Assembly: GCA_004325065.1 (NCBI GenBank)
Contig: PITI01000057.1
Location: forward strand, 1 to 26,879
DNA from: Hamiltosporidium magnivora
Taxonomy: Eukaryota > Microsporidia > Dubosqiidae
Length of the DNA: 26,879 bases
Direction of reading: 5' to 3'
Shown here: piece by piece, positions 1 through 9,600 of the stretch
Layout: every line of letters begins with the position of its first letter
How positions within the stretch are numbered: the first letter of the stretch is position 1
The notes under the pieces: generated by a model
What the model was told of the DNA's origin: nothing
The model's input: the letters and a program-made list of their open reading frames with translations, nothing else
Databases searched by the model: none
Position numbers and translations under genes: made by a program

Positions 1-620
1 AAAACTGATGTTAAAATTCGGAATAACAGATCCGACATATTTATTTTAGATAAGAAAAAAATAAGATAACACTCATTGAAGTAGGAATCACTTCCCAAGA
101 TTCACTTCAAATAGTTGAAACTGAAAAAATTACGAAGTATGACCTGCTAGCCAATGAGTTGGGTCTTATTTATAAGTGTAGTGTTGAGATAATCCCTTAT
201 GTGATGACCTGGGACGGTATTGTGACAAAATACCACAAATCTCATCTTAAAAGACTAGAAATACCCATGAATGTAGAGGCATACATTCATTCTATAGTAC
301 TTAAGAAGACAGTCCAAACAATTTCCTTTGATCGATGAAGAGGACTTGATTCAGGACTAAATGCCGAAGAGAGCTGGGAGAGTGTGTCAATGGGTGTTAT
401 TATGAGAGCAGAGATGTATGAGGAACCAACACCCCCTTTAAAAGAAGAGAAGAGAGAGGAAGATGGTGCAAAAAATTTTAAACCAAAAAATAAAGCACCC
501 TTTATTTCACAGGAAGGAACCACTTTAGAGGAACCGACCAATAACATAAATGAACAGTCGAATTTGAAATTAGAGACAAAAGTGGTTAAAGAGGTAGAAG
601 AAAATACATCAAAATGTTAA
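1..620 (+). pseudogene. Non-LTR retrotransposon ORF, C-terminal endonuclease part (copy 1)
   Basis: The reading frame that is open at the left edge ends in TAA at base 69. A one-base shift near 58-66 then moves the meaning into frame 66-620. That frame contains ITLIEVGITSQDSLQIVE and IIPYVMTWDGIVTKYHK, which I recognise as the C-terminal part of microsporidian reverse-transcriptase proteins. The upstream piece RSDIFILD followed by LIEVGI fits the PD-(D/E)xK layout of the restriction-like endonuclease of R2/R4-type non-LTR elements. An in-frame TGA at 336-338 sits where copy 2 has a sense codon (AAA). The frame then stays open into a Glu/Lys/Pro-rich tail ending at 618-620. The reverse transcriptase itself would lie left of the window. 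Two disabling changes against two badly eroded sister copies make this the youngest copy. Its 3' end lies only about 120 bases before the TCP1 start codon. Family assignment is from recalled motifs. Confidence 0.8.
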
Positions 621-728
621 AAATATCTTAACCCAGAATTTTATTAAATAAAATGCACACATTTCTTAAATATAAAAATATTTTTTCCTTTTTTCTTTAA
701 AAATTTCCAAATAAAATATTTTATTAAA

Positions 729-733
729 CCCTT
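729..733 (+). promoter_or_regulatory. CCCTT start-proximal motif of TCP1
   Basis: CCCTT lies 10 bases before the ATG at 744, in otherwise almost pure A/T sequence. The same five bases precede the otubain and CHY genes at short distance. Microsporidian genes are known for CCC-type signals just before the start codon, thought to mark transcription or translation start. The match supports the ATG at 744. Confidence 0.6.
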
Positions 734-743
734 TCATTTAAAA

Positions 744-2429
744 ATGACTGATATTTCTCAACACAATTTGTTCATTGATGGTAAAGTTTTGGTAGGGAAT
801 TCAGTAACGGAAAAGTTTAATAATGCCTGTACAAATACTTCGAACATTCTTCGTACTTCCTTTGGACCACTGGGATTGGATAAGATGTGCATCGATCCTT
901 CTAATAATATTTTAATTACAAATGATGGCGCAACAATTTTAACAAATACTACCAACGGTAACGATTTCGATATAATCAGTCAATTTCTTTCTAACATTTC
1001 GAATCAACAGGATAAAGAAATTGGAGATGGAACAACTTCAGTAACACTTCTTGCTACATCTCTCTATTCAAAAGCTGTGAATTTACTTTCCTTAAATGTT
1101 TCACCTCGAGTTATAATAAATGGATATCGTATGGCTTTGAAAGAATCTATCAGATTTATTAAACAAAAGCTTGAATTACCACTTCAATCTTCTCAACTCA
1201 ATAATCTTATAAGAACAACTATTTCTTCCAAACTTATAAATTCAGCTGCAGAATATTTCATTCCTTTAATAGCAAAAGCATCAAAAACTTTAGAAAATTA
1301 TGAAGTCGAGGAAATACCAATTCTTAAAAAAGAAGGCAAAGGAATAAACGATTCTACTTTGTTACAAGGATATGCAATTAATGTGACTCCTATTTATAAT
1401 TTAAATAAGTTTTCTCAAAATTCAGGAAATAAAAAAATAATTCTAATTGATTTCAATTTAAAGAAAACCAAACTTCCTCTTACAACTCACATTGTAATTG
1501 AAAATCCTGATGAGTTGGAATCTATAAGAATGAAAGAAATTTCACAATTAAAGAACAAAGTAATGACACTTATTAAGACAGGTGTCGATATAATATTTTC
1601 GAGTAAAGGAATCGATGATATTGGAATTACATTGTTTAGAGAACACGAAGTTATGTTCGTTCGTAGAGTAAGAATTGAGGATTTAAAAGTTTTATCAAGA
1701 TTAACAAAGTCTCCAATCTATACGGATATAATCGGTATAGGTGACTCTGAAGCAAATCAAAATATAAGTTCTGATGATTTTAACAATTTTACAATTCTTC
1801 CTACGACAGTCAATTCTGTTAAACAAATTTCAGCCGGAGAAAATGAATTAATGGTTGTTGAACCGATTAATAATATAATGATTTCATATTTGTTGAGAGG
1901 ACCAAATGAAGCCGTTCTTGAAGAGATTCATAGAAATTTACTCGATTCCTTACATTCTGTCAAATCCTTAACAAAAAGAGATAGAATAGTAGCAGGTGGA
2001 GGTGCTACTGAGTTGGCTCTTTCTTTATTCCTACAAGATTTCAGTTCTGCAATTTCGACCAAAGAATTTTTACCAATTCATAGATTTGCAGAAGCTTTAC
2101 TTGTAATTCCTAAAACTCTTATAAGCAACAGTGGATTGAACAGTACAGAAATTCTTAGTAAAATGGTCAGTAAAATGCAAAATTCAGTCAAAAATAAAAA
2201 TGATTCTGATATTCAGAAAGGAAATAAACAAGAACAAAGCAATAAATATTTTGGCTTTGATTGTTTAACTGGAAAAATTCAAAATAATATTGAAAATGGA
2301 ATAATCGAACCAAGTAGTCTTAAAATTAAAGTTCTAAGCATTGCTACAGAGGCTGTTTGTAACATGATTAATGTCGATAGCATTGTCATTTTGAATAAAG
2401 AAAAGAAAAGAGAAAGAACTGAATGTTAA
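744..2429 (+). CDS. TCP1: T-complex protein 1 subunit alpha (CCT1)
   Basis: This is the alpha subunit of the cytosolic CCT/TRiC chaperonin, an ATP-driven double ring that folds actin, tubulin and other proteins. At 561 residues it matches the usual length. In the equatorial domain GPLGLDKM (41-48), TNDGATIL (59-66) and the nucleotide-binding GDGTTS (94-99) are intact. The GGGATE loop lies at 418-423. Asp401, in LLDSLHSV, fits the Asp that activates water in group II chaperonins. Alpha rather than another subunit is indicated by GPLGLDKM, by the SSKLINSAAEYF stretch, by the IPKTL helix near 455, and by the C-terminal GKIQNNIENGIIEPS. The apical region is divergent and Asn/Lys-rich, typical of fast-evolving microsporidian proteins. 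The C-terminus ends in a basic, charged tail. A CCCTT motif lies just upstream. AATAAA follows the stop codon by 14 bases. No introns are seen. Confidence 0.95.
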   Translation: MTDISQHNLFIDGKVLVGNSVTEKFNNACTNTSNILRTSFGPLGLDKMCIDPSNNILITNDGATILTNTTNGNDFDIISQFLSNISNQQDKEIGDGTTSVTLLATSLYSKAVNLLSLNVSPRVIINGYRMALKESIRFIKQKLELPLQSSQLNNLIRTTISSKLINSAAEYFIPLIAKASKTLENYEVEEIPILKKEGKGINDSTLLQGYAINVTPIYNLNKFSQNSGNKKIILIDFNLKKTKLPLTTHIVIENPDELESIRMKEISQLKNKVMTLIKTGVDIIFSSKGIDDIGITLFREHEVMFVRRVRIEDLKVLSRLTKSPIYTDIIGIGDSEANQNISSDDFNNFTILPTTVNSVKQISAGENELMVVEPINNIMISYLLRGPNEAVLEEIHRNLLDSLHSVKSLTKRDRIVAGGGATELALSLFLQDFSSAISTKEFLPIHRFAEALLVIPKTLISNSGLNSTEILSKMVSKMQNSVKNKNDSDIQKGNKQEQSNKYFGFDCLTGKIQNNIENGIIEPSSLKIKVLSIATEAVCNMINVDSIVILNKEKKRERTEC

Positions 2430-2437
2430 AAAAAGAA

Positions 2438-2720
2438 TTCTTCAATAAAATAATTTTATGCTTTTTTTAATCTTTAAAATTCTGAATTAAAAAATATTTT
2501 TTAAATAAAATAATTTTATGTCTCTTTTAACTTTAAAATTCCGAATTAAAAAAGATTTCTTCAATAAAATAATTTTATGCCTCTTTTACTTATAAATTCT
2601 GAATTAAATAAGATTTACTAAAAAAAAATTTATGATTTCTTTATTTACTAAAATTTTGGTTAAAATCTTTTTCACATTTTAAATAATTTTATGCTTTTTT
2701 TATTTTTAAGAAATAAATTT
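2438..2720. repeat. About 60-bp AT-rich tandem repeat between convergent genes
   Basis: The block AATAAAATAATTTTATG recurs so that it ends at 2460, 2520 and 2579, a period of 60 then 59 bases. Each block is followed by a T-rich stretch and then AAATTC(T/C)GAATTAAA. Two further, looser copies reach to about 2720. The array fills the space between the 3' ends of TCP1 and the otubain gene. Because each unit carries AATAAA, it may supply 3' processing signals to TCP1. Confidence 0.75.
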
Positions 2721-2739
2721 CAGTAAAAAAAATTAAATT

Positions 2740-3405
2740 TCATTTCTTTTCATAAATCGGTTCGAAATGTCCAGGAGTAAATAAAATTGAAATTTTAAAT
2801 TCATTATTACCAAATCTATGAGTAAAAAATTGTTTTGTTCCTTCAATATTTATAATTTCAATTGAAATCGGTAATTCCTTAACCAAAGCTTCAATTTCAA
2901 TATGACTTGTTTCAACATAAAATACTTCTACATGTCTTTTACAGTAATTATCCACTGTCGTATCTACCATGAATGGCTGATAAATTTCTTTATTTGTCCT
3001 TAGAATAGAAGATATTAAAATTTTAAAATAAGCAATAATTTCATTGAAATCTGTTTGATCAATATTTTCAAAATCAAAATTGTTATTTCTTGAATCTTTT
3101 AAAATCTCTATAAATCTTTCATAAAAATCAATAAAAGAAATTTCATCAATTCCAGTAGATTTTATAGTTTCATTGCATTCTTCCAATGATTTCATAAAAT
3201 TTAAAAAAATATCATTTGATATTGTTTTTGAAATTTCTAATAATTTGTAAATAAAACTTATATAAAAACAGTTTCCATCTTTCTTCGATTCTCTATAATA
3301 TTCATATTTCTCTAAAATCATTTCAAAAACTTCTTTAAATTTTATATTTTCAGAAACCGGATGATCTGATAACTTAAGAAGTTTACTTACAGGTTTTTCT
3401 GACAT
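2740..3405 (-). CDS. Otubain-like deubiquitinase (peptidase C65)
   Basis: Otubains are cysteine proteases of the OTU class that cut ubiquitin from proteins or chains. The 221 residues align by eye with OTUB1 along most of their length. KDGNCFY carries Asp43 and the nucleophile Cys46. The helical segment with TGIDEISFIDFYERF (about 109-123) and AYFKILISSILR matches the otubain core. QPFMVDTTVDNYCKRHVEVF and SHIEIEALVKEL follow in the same order, and the protein ends in ILFTPGHFEPIY with catalytic His213. The third catalytic position, Asp in OTUB1 (GHYD) and Asn in OTUB2, is Glu215 here. The protein is shorter than human OTUB1 mainly at the N-terminus, where OTUB1 binds E2 enzymes. The start is supported by CCCTT ending 2 bases before the ATG. 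It converges with TCP1. No signal peptide or membrane span is seen, so a cytosolic or nuclear location is likely. Confidence 0.9.
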   Translation of the reverse strand: MSEKPVSKLLKLSDHPVSENIKFKEVFEMILEKYEYYRESKKDGNCFYISFIYKLLEISKTISNDIFLNFMKSLEECNETIKSTGIDEISFIDFYERFIEILKDSRNNNFDFENIDQTDFNEIIAYFKILISSILRTNKEIYQPFMVDTTVDNYCKRHVEVFYVETSHIEIEALVKELPISIEIINIEGTKQFFTHRFGNNEFKISILFTPGHFEPIYEKK

Positions 3406-3407
3406 TT

Positions 3408-3412
3408 AAGGG
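3408..3412 (-). promoter_or_regulatory. CCCTT start-proximal motif of the otubain gene
   Basis: On the minus strand the sequence before the start reads ATATCCCTTAAATG, so CCCTT ends 2 bases before the ATG at 3405. It is the same pentamer as before TCP1 and the CHY gene. Confidence 0.55.
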
Positions 3413-3490
3413 ATATTCCAAATATTTGTTTAGAGATTTATATTTTCATAATTAAATGAAATTTTAAATAAAATTATTTATACACTTTTA

Positions 3491-3605
3491 TATTAGAGAG
3501 ATTTATATCAGAGAGATTTATATTAGAAAGATTTATATTAGAGAGATTTATATCAGAGAGATTTATATTAGAGAGAGAGATTTATATTAGAGAAAGAGAT
3601 TTATT
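3491..3605. repeat. 15-bp minisatellite upstream of the otubain gene
   Basis: The unit AGAGATTTATATTAG or AGAGATTTATATCAG repeats head to tail at 3497-3511, 3512-3526, 3527-3541 (AAAG variant), 3542-3556 and 3557-3571. A 19-bp unit with an extra AGAG follows at 3572-3590, then a decaying unit. The C-bearing and T-bearing units alternate in part, suggesting duplication of a two-unit block. It lies 85-200 bases upstream of the otubain start. Confidence 0.9.
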
Positions 3606-5195
3606 TTTGTTAATTTCGAAACGAATGTAAACCATTAAAAGAGAAATTTTTTTGATTATTTTGTGACATTAAAGGAGAAAATCAATTTAAGATTCTTAAA
3701 AATAGATTCAGAAAGATATTTATTTAAAAATTATATTTTATATTTATGAATGTTCAATCACTACAACGAAAAGTATTTCGTAATAAATTATTTTGATATT
3801 TCACAGCTTATTGTTTTTTTTGTTGAATACTTAGGCGTTTTTCAAATTATAGATTCATCAATTCATTGTTTTCCTAGTTTTTTGATTTAATCTTATAATT
3901 AATATTTTATTTAAACTTATTAAATTTATAATAATAGCATTTCATTTAATGAGTTTAATATCATATTAAGAAATATTATGGCTTTGAGTTATCAGTATTT
4001 ATTCTTAAACCTTTTCAATTAAATTAGTATTGGTTTATCGATTTTAATAAATATTTTTGATAGTTGTTTTAAAATGAAATAAAATATTAATTTCTATAAT
4101 TCTAATCACTAAATGAAACTGTAATATATAGAATTAAATAGCTACAATAATATCTTAAACTATTATCTATAATAGTTAGAAATTCAATAAAATATACTGA
4201 TACATCTGTATCTTGAATGAATTAAAATGGCTATTTTTCAACTTATAATATCAATTTTAATAACTTCTTAAATTCCTTTTTAGGAATTTTTAACACAATC
4301 CGTTTTTATTTCATGAGAATAGAAATATATCTTTTTTAAAAAAAATAAAATATAGAATAGTTTATACATTCTCTTAACATGAAATATTCAAGGATTTTCA
4401 TAGTAGAACTTGGAACGATAGATATATATTAATTCAAATTTTTTATATCGAAAGTTAAATTTTGGTCATTAAAATATTTTTTACTTATATGAAAGATATA
4501 TCACATACTTTGTTTCTATATTTCTAGTAATTTTTTTGAAAGAAAAATTGATCATAAACTTTTATATTATCGTTATAATACTATTTAATATGAATTCTAT
4601 TCAAATACAATCTAAATTGTGCTTGGTAAGTCTTTCAAATATAATATTTAGAATATTTGATTTCTTGGAAAAATAAAATCCAAGGAAGCAAGGATATCTG
4701 AAAATAAACATAAACCAGATACTAATATATTATAAAATATCAACTATTTTTTATGTAGTCGTATAAAAATAGTTTGAGAAAAATCTTATTTTTAGATTTC
4801 TAAATCATGTTTAAATCTTTCTTCAGCCTTCAGTTTTTGTTATTTAGTATATAAAACAGAGTTTTAGACTGTATTATTTTATCAAATGGCAATACGGATG
4901 TGGTATCATAATTTATGAGATTAAAAACCAGTATTTGTTAAAATTGATTTTATTTTTTTCTTTATGAAAATAAAGAATGATTGATTTAGATTGTAACATT
5001 GGAAATATATAAATGTATTTCTATGCTTAGATTATCAGTTTGTAAGATTTTCTTAATTATATTTTTTTTACAAATTTAAAAAGAATTTCTGAGTCACTTA
5101 AATCAACAGAATATTTTAAGAAATTTTTTGTTTTATTAATATGCTGACTCTAAAATGTTCTTAAATGTATTTTGTATAAACATCCATAAAAAAAT
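3606..5195. other. AT-rich intergenic stretch, no gene seen
   Basis: There is no ORF of note on either strand and no tRNA-like box pair. I saw no retroelement or transposase remnant. The sequence is long A/T runs with short, unconvincing inverted repeats. It separates the divergent otubain and CHY genes. Confidence 0.6.
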
Positions 5196-5200
5196 CCCTT
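5196..5200 (+). promoter_or_regulatory. CCCTT start-proximal motif of the CHY gene
   Basis: The sequence AAAATCCCTTCCAATG puts CCCTT 3 bases before the ATG at 5204. It is the third occurrence of this pentamer directly before a start codon in the window and supports this start. Confidence 0.6.
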
Positions 5201-5203
5201 CCA

Positions 5204-6319
5204 ATGTTCAACTATGAAAAACTACTCGAAAATCATAAATTCGAAAGAAATGAAGATTCTATCACAATAGAATTAAATATTCCTGAAGATTTCATTTATG
5301 AAATTTCTTCAATAAATGTAATATTTACGAATTGTGAAGTGAAACTTTTATGTGATGAAATACCAGAAAATATAAAAGAAAACATTTATAGATTTTATAA
5401 GAACGATGTATTTCTTTTTATTACGTTTTTGGAAGAAAATTTGGAAGTGTTTTTAAGTGGAAAAATTCCAAAAAGTGATTATAATTCTCAAATAAATACC
5501 AATAATTCAAATATGTCTAATATTAAGGAAAATAGGAATGAAAATAATAAAAATATTTGTAAACCAGCTATATTATTACCAGATGATTATGTTTATCCGA
5601 TTAATGATATAAAATCATTTAATATATCTTATAAAGCAGATAAAAAGAATATTGCATTGCTTTTGGCGGAGAAATTAAATATCAAAGTTTTGTGCAATAA
5701 ATGTAAAAAACATTACAATATTCATTCTAGATTAATATGCGATAAATGTAATGAAATGCTAATATATGAATATTTTTCAACTTTATCAGATCAATTTTTT
5801 GGATTTATTAAATTGGAAAATTGTACTTTTATTGCTTTCAATTATAATAGTTATGTAATAAATTGTTTAACATGTTCAAAAATTTATAGAACTACCGAAA
5901 TAGGAATAAATACCCAATTTGAGTTTAAATGCTATGGATGCTATTCTTTTATAAGTCTTACGCTTAAAGATATTCAATATAAGACATATCAAAAATCTTT
6001 ATCTTCTAAAATTAAAGTTGGTGTACCTTTGCCTGAAAATGGCACATGTATTCATTATAGAAAGTCATTTAGATGGTTTAGATTCCCTTGTTGCAATAAA
6101 TTATTTCCATGCGATATATGTCATGATAAAGAAACAGATCATTGCAATGAAATGGCAAATAAAATGGTATGCGGATTTTGTTCGAAAGAACAAAGTGTAA
6201 AAAATAATTGTGAATGTGGCATGACAATGAAGAAGAGTACAGCACATTGGGAAGGAGGTAAAGGAACACGAAATAAAGTTGTTATGAGTAAGAAAGATAA
6301 TAAAAAATATAAAAAATAA
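5204..6319 (+). CDS. CHY-type zinc finger protein with two zinc ribbons
   Basis: The 371 residues follow the architecture of an uncharacterised fungal CHY zinc-finger family. An N-terminal alpha/beta region (about 1-88) looks RWD-like. An Asn-rich linker follows (about 91-118). Two four-Cys ribbons come next: Cys164/Cys167/Cys179/Cys182 and Cys221/Cys224/Cys243/Cys246. The CHY finger (about 282-338) starts with TCIHYRKSFRWFRFPCC and includes CDICHDKETDH and CGFCSKEQ, with ligands such as Cys282, His284, Cys296, Cys297, Cys303, Cys306, His307, His313, Cys323, Cys326, Cys336 and Cys338. The tail HWEGGKGTRNKVVMSKKD matches the WEGGKGTRDK ending I recall from fungal members. CHY fingers bind zinc; yeast Hot13 uses one in the mitochondrial intermembrane space. 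This longer form has no assigned role and no targeting signal I can see. AATAAA overlaps the stop codon. Confidence 0.88.
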   Translation: MFNYEKLLENHKFERNEDSITIELNIPEDFIYEISSINVIFTNCEVKLLCDEIPENIKENIYRFYKNDVFLFITFLEENLEVFLSGKIPKSDYNSQINTNNSNMSNIKENRNENNKNICKPAILLPDDYVYPINDIKSFNISYKADKKNIALLLAEKLNIKVLCNKCKKHYNIHSRLICDKCNEMLIYEYFSTLSDQFFGFIKLENCTFIAFNYNSYVINCLTCSKIYRTTEIGINTQFEFKCYGCYSFISLTLKDIQYKTYQKSLSSKIKVGVPLPENGTCIHYRKSFRWFRFPCCNKLFPCDICHDKETDHCNEMANKMVCGFCSKEQSVKNNCECGMTMKKSTAHWEGGKGTRNKVVMSKKDNKKYKK

Positions 6320-6363
6320 AAACAAGTGAGAAATTAAAGCTTTATAGATGAATAATATAAATA

Positions 6364-6640
6364 TGAATTGTATGGTTTTTTTTCCCACCATGCCGGGAGC
6401 AGAATTGGCTTGGGGTATTCTCTGCTTTTCGTAAGAGTCGACTAAAAAAACTGATCCTCCATATGCGGGGTTGGGCGTAGCGCTAACAACCGACCCTTTA
6501 AAACCACCTTGTTACAAAACCCTCAAAAGTAAACAAACCCACTAGAAAAAGACTAATGGGTGGTGTTACTGAGGGAGGCTAAGGCTCGTGCAGGGGTGTA
6601 GTGCCGAGGATGAATGAATGGTTGTTTATTTTTTTTAGAT
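6364..6640. mobile_element. GC-rich non-coding insert, possible retroposed element
   Basis: Base composition jumps from near 20% to about 47-50% G+C (hand counts of 6421-6480 and 6541-6600) and drops back sharply. There is no ORF. The stretch begins near CCCACCATGCCGGG (6384) and ends in GGATGAATGAATGG, a short simple repeat such as many non-LTR elements and their SINEs carry at the 3' end. TTGGGCGTAGCGCTAACAAC and GAGGCTAAGGCTCGTGCAGG remind me of arthropod non-LTR element ends, but this is memory, not a search. The flanks are similar: TGAATTGTATGGTTTTTTTT on the left and TGAATGAATGGTTGTTTATT on the right, which could be an imperfect target-site duplication. It lies 65 bases after the CHY gene. 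Confidence 0.5.
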
Positions 6641-9600
6641 GTCTCTGTACCAAACTAGAATTTGATTCATACTTTTTTATCCTAAAATGAATTTTTTTCC
6701 CACAAATATAAGTTGCCTAAATTTTCATTTTTTTACTCTTATGGTTTGAAATAGTTTAACTGTCATTTCTTTAGTATTCGAAAAATAAATATTAAATCAT
6801 TTAGATATTATAACTAAAAAACATGTCATTTTAAGCAATATATCAAACTAGAAACCAAATTACATCGATTGATCTTAGAGAGAAAATCCCATGGGCTTTA
6901 AAAAGTAGGAAAAAAAATCTAAAATATAGCTTAAACCGCGAACCTTTGGTATCCATGTAAGAGATATATTTTTTATTCTAAAACTCCAAAATTATCACTT
7001 AGTCATTGTAAACTGTCGTATCAAAACCCGCTTTATCGATTACTTACTACAAAATAAAAACAAAATGGCTATATAATATCAACAACACTTACAAAGGTAT
7101 ATGAAATGAAAGAAAAATGATTTACATTCATTGATGTCAAAACATATTTAGCGGCCCGAAAAACACATTATTAAGAGTTTTGAAACGATATAAGGCAAAT
7201 AAAAACAACAGAGAATTGAGAAAATCAACAAACTAGAACCGATAAAAAAAACTGCACAAAAAAATCCGAATATACATCGCGAAATCGAAATAATTTGATA
7301 TCGAAGAAAAATGGTTTTACGTAGATGAAATCATACTTATAATAGAAATATAAATCGAGAGCGAAAGAACTCGAGATAATGCCCAAGGCTCATAAAAGAA
7401 ATTTCAATAGCTTTATGGCTTAAAACACAGACGAATAAAACTTCATTTTAATACATGCAGATGATATTTATTAATTTTAGACGTGAAATGAGTTTTATCT
7501 AGTCCGATATGGGAATTTCCCGACTTTTTGCTCTATGAAACGATCTGAATCGCTTTGGCAATAAAAGTAAAAGATTTTTGGCAAAATCTAGACTTTTTTA
7601 TAGACTATGAAAAAATAAAGAATCAAACACGGGGTTAAGGGGGGGTCTAAACTGATTTTATTATATATTGAAATATATTTTAAAGTAACAAACTAAAATA
7701 TTAGTTGAAAAATTGCATGGTGCATTTTAAACTGAATTACAAAGAAGGGCACCGAAATACTGCCTTCTGATACTGATTAGGAGTTTTTGAATAGATTCGG
7801 TGGCTTAGTTTTGCGCATTTATTCTATTATTAGAATAATATATGGTCAGCCTTGACCTACAAAAATAAAGAGACAAGTTGACGACCAATCTAAACACTCA
7901 AACGTGCTCAAAAGAAGCATTAAAGAAATTATCTGGCCAAATATTATTTACACTCACCTTGCAAGGATAGAAAAATGCAATATTCACTTACACAATGGAA
8001 TCGGCGCTTCTCAATACGTTTTTAAATTTCAGCGGAAGCTTTTCTACATAAGTTATATCAGATAAAAATTATATTAAACCCTAAAACAAGGAAACTGATG
8101 ACACTTATGCCTAAATATCTCCTAAACACACATTTACAATTATGAAATTTTCTCAACAAAGATTTGTAATTGATAATAATTTGTACCAGAGCTGTGATTT
8201 GAGAAACTATAATGCTTGACAATATAAGATTAAGTATAGAGAAACGTGATAAATTAAATAAAGTCTTAGAGGCGCATAAAATGTGCATACTTCGGAAACC
8301 GTGGGAGATTCTGCTCCAATAATACGAGAAAGATTTAATTTCCTCAAGCTTTTGTCATATCAGAAAAACTCTCATACAAACAAAAATACCAAGAAGACGA
8401 AATAGGTAACGTTTTCGAGAATCATGTTTGAAATATAGTTGAGCTGTTTAGTGAAGATTCTTTTCAGGTTCAACTAAATTATGAAGAGCATATTATGGAA
8501 AAATTTCACAGGGGAAATTCAAGGGTGAATCTAATCATCATTAAAAGTGCTTTATTTCTCTTATTTATATTCTTTTCTGCATATTTTTACTTTTTAAATC
8601 CATTTTAAATTTAATTTATTGTTATCAGAGTAAGTTATTCATAAGTAAGAAACAATTCATTTTAATTTATAATTTTTTTAAAAATTTAAAATTTGAAATG
8701 GTAGGTGAATCCGAAGAAAGAAGAAAAATTACATTTTATTACTGTTATATTTACTTGCAATGTTACATTTTATAACCTAAACACATGGTTTAACATTCTG
8801 ATTGTTTTCTTTAATCTCCATATTTTAGAATCATGTTAATATAGGAGAGAATTTTGATTTTATAAACAATTTTCTTGATTTTTGTGATATTTCTTTCTTT
8901 TTTTGCTTAAAATAGAATGAATTGACCAATAATAAGTTATAGATACAGCATTTTTTAGAAACCTACAAATTTTATACATTCTTCATGACGTTATCGGGTC
9001 TCATTCTAAGGAAAATTTATGAATGTAGTGATATATCAGAAATGCAGTTGATCCCTTTCATAAATGCTAAAAGGTGACCTTCACAGCAGAATTGTACTAC
9101 ATATTTTATATAAAGATACCAGGATTAATTATTAACAGTGTAATTCAATTGTAAATTTTAAAATATTAGATCTACAAATAATTTTCTATGAAAGATTCTA
9201 TGCGAACAAATATATGGCGGCTATTTGTGTAACAATTATAATTCAAGGGGAAAAAAGGAATTTGTATACAATGTTTATTTGATACCGTTTGATGGAATCA
9301 TGGCCTTATGAATACATCGGAGGTTTATGAACCTTATAATATAAAAACACTAAAGATATACTATACTTGAATAATATAGTTAAAGCTTTATAAAACCAGA
9401 GGATATAAAATGGGTTTTTGGAAAACTGACAGCAATATTAGGAAAAGATTGATAGACTATAAATAAATTTAAGACGAATCATATAAAATGATTTATTTAC
9501 ACACTCTACGCAAGAAATTTTTTCAATAGAGGCATATTATTCTAAAGAATGAATTGCGATACCCGGAAACACTTTAATGAAGATTAGAGAAAAATATGAG

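Noticed and set aside
287..547. 86-codon minus-strand frame
   Set aside because: Antisense to retrotransposon copy 1.
3491..3605. Possible CRISPR-like array
   Set aside because: Units are head to tail with no spacers; it is a simple minisatellite, and the genome is eukaryotic.
6018..6391. Short frames on both strands over the 3' end of the CHY gene
   Set aside because: Shadows of the CHY zinc-finger coding sequence.
7180..7350. EEKWFYVDE, reminiscent of the DEKWF block of mariner-like transposases, with KRYKANKNNRELRK upstream
   Set aside because: Only one short motif fits; I could not follow further conserved blocks on either side.
8058..8288. 76-codon minus-strand frame rich in Ile, Leu and Ser
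   Set aside because: No start motif, no family match, and hydrophobic residues are what AT-rich antisense DNA gives by chance.
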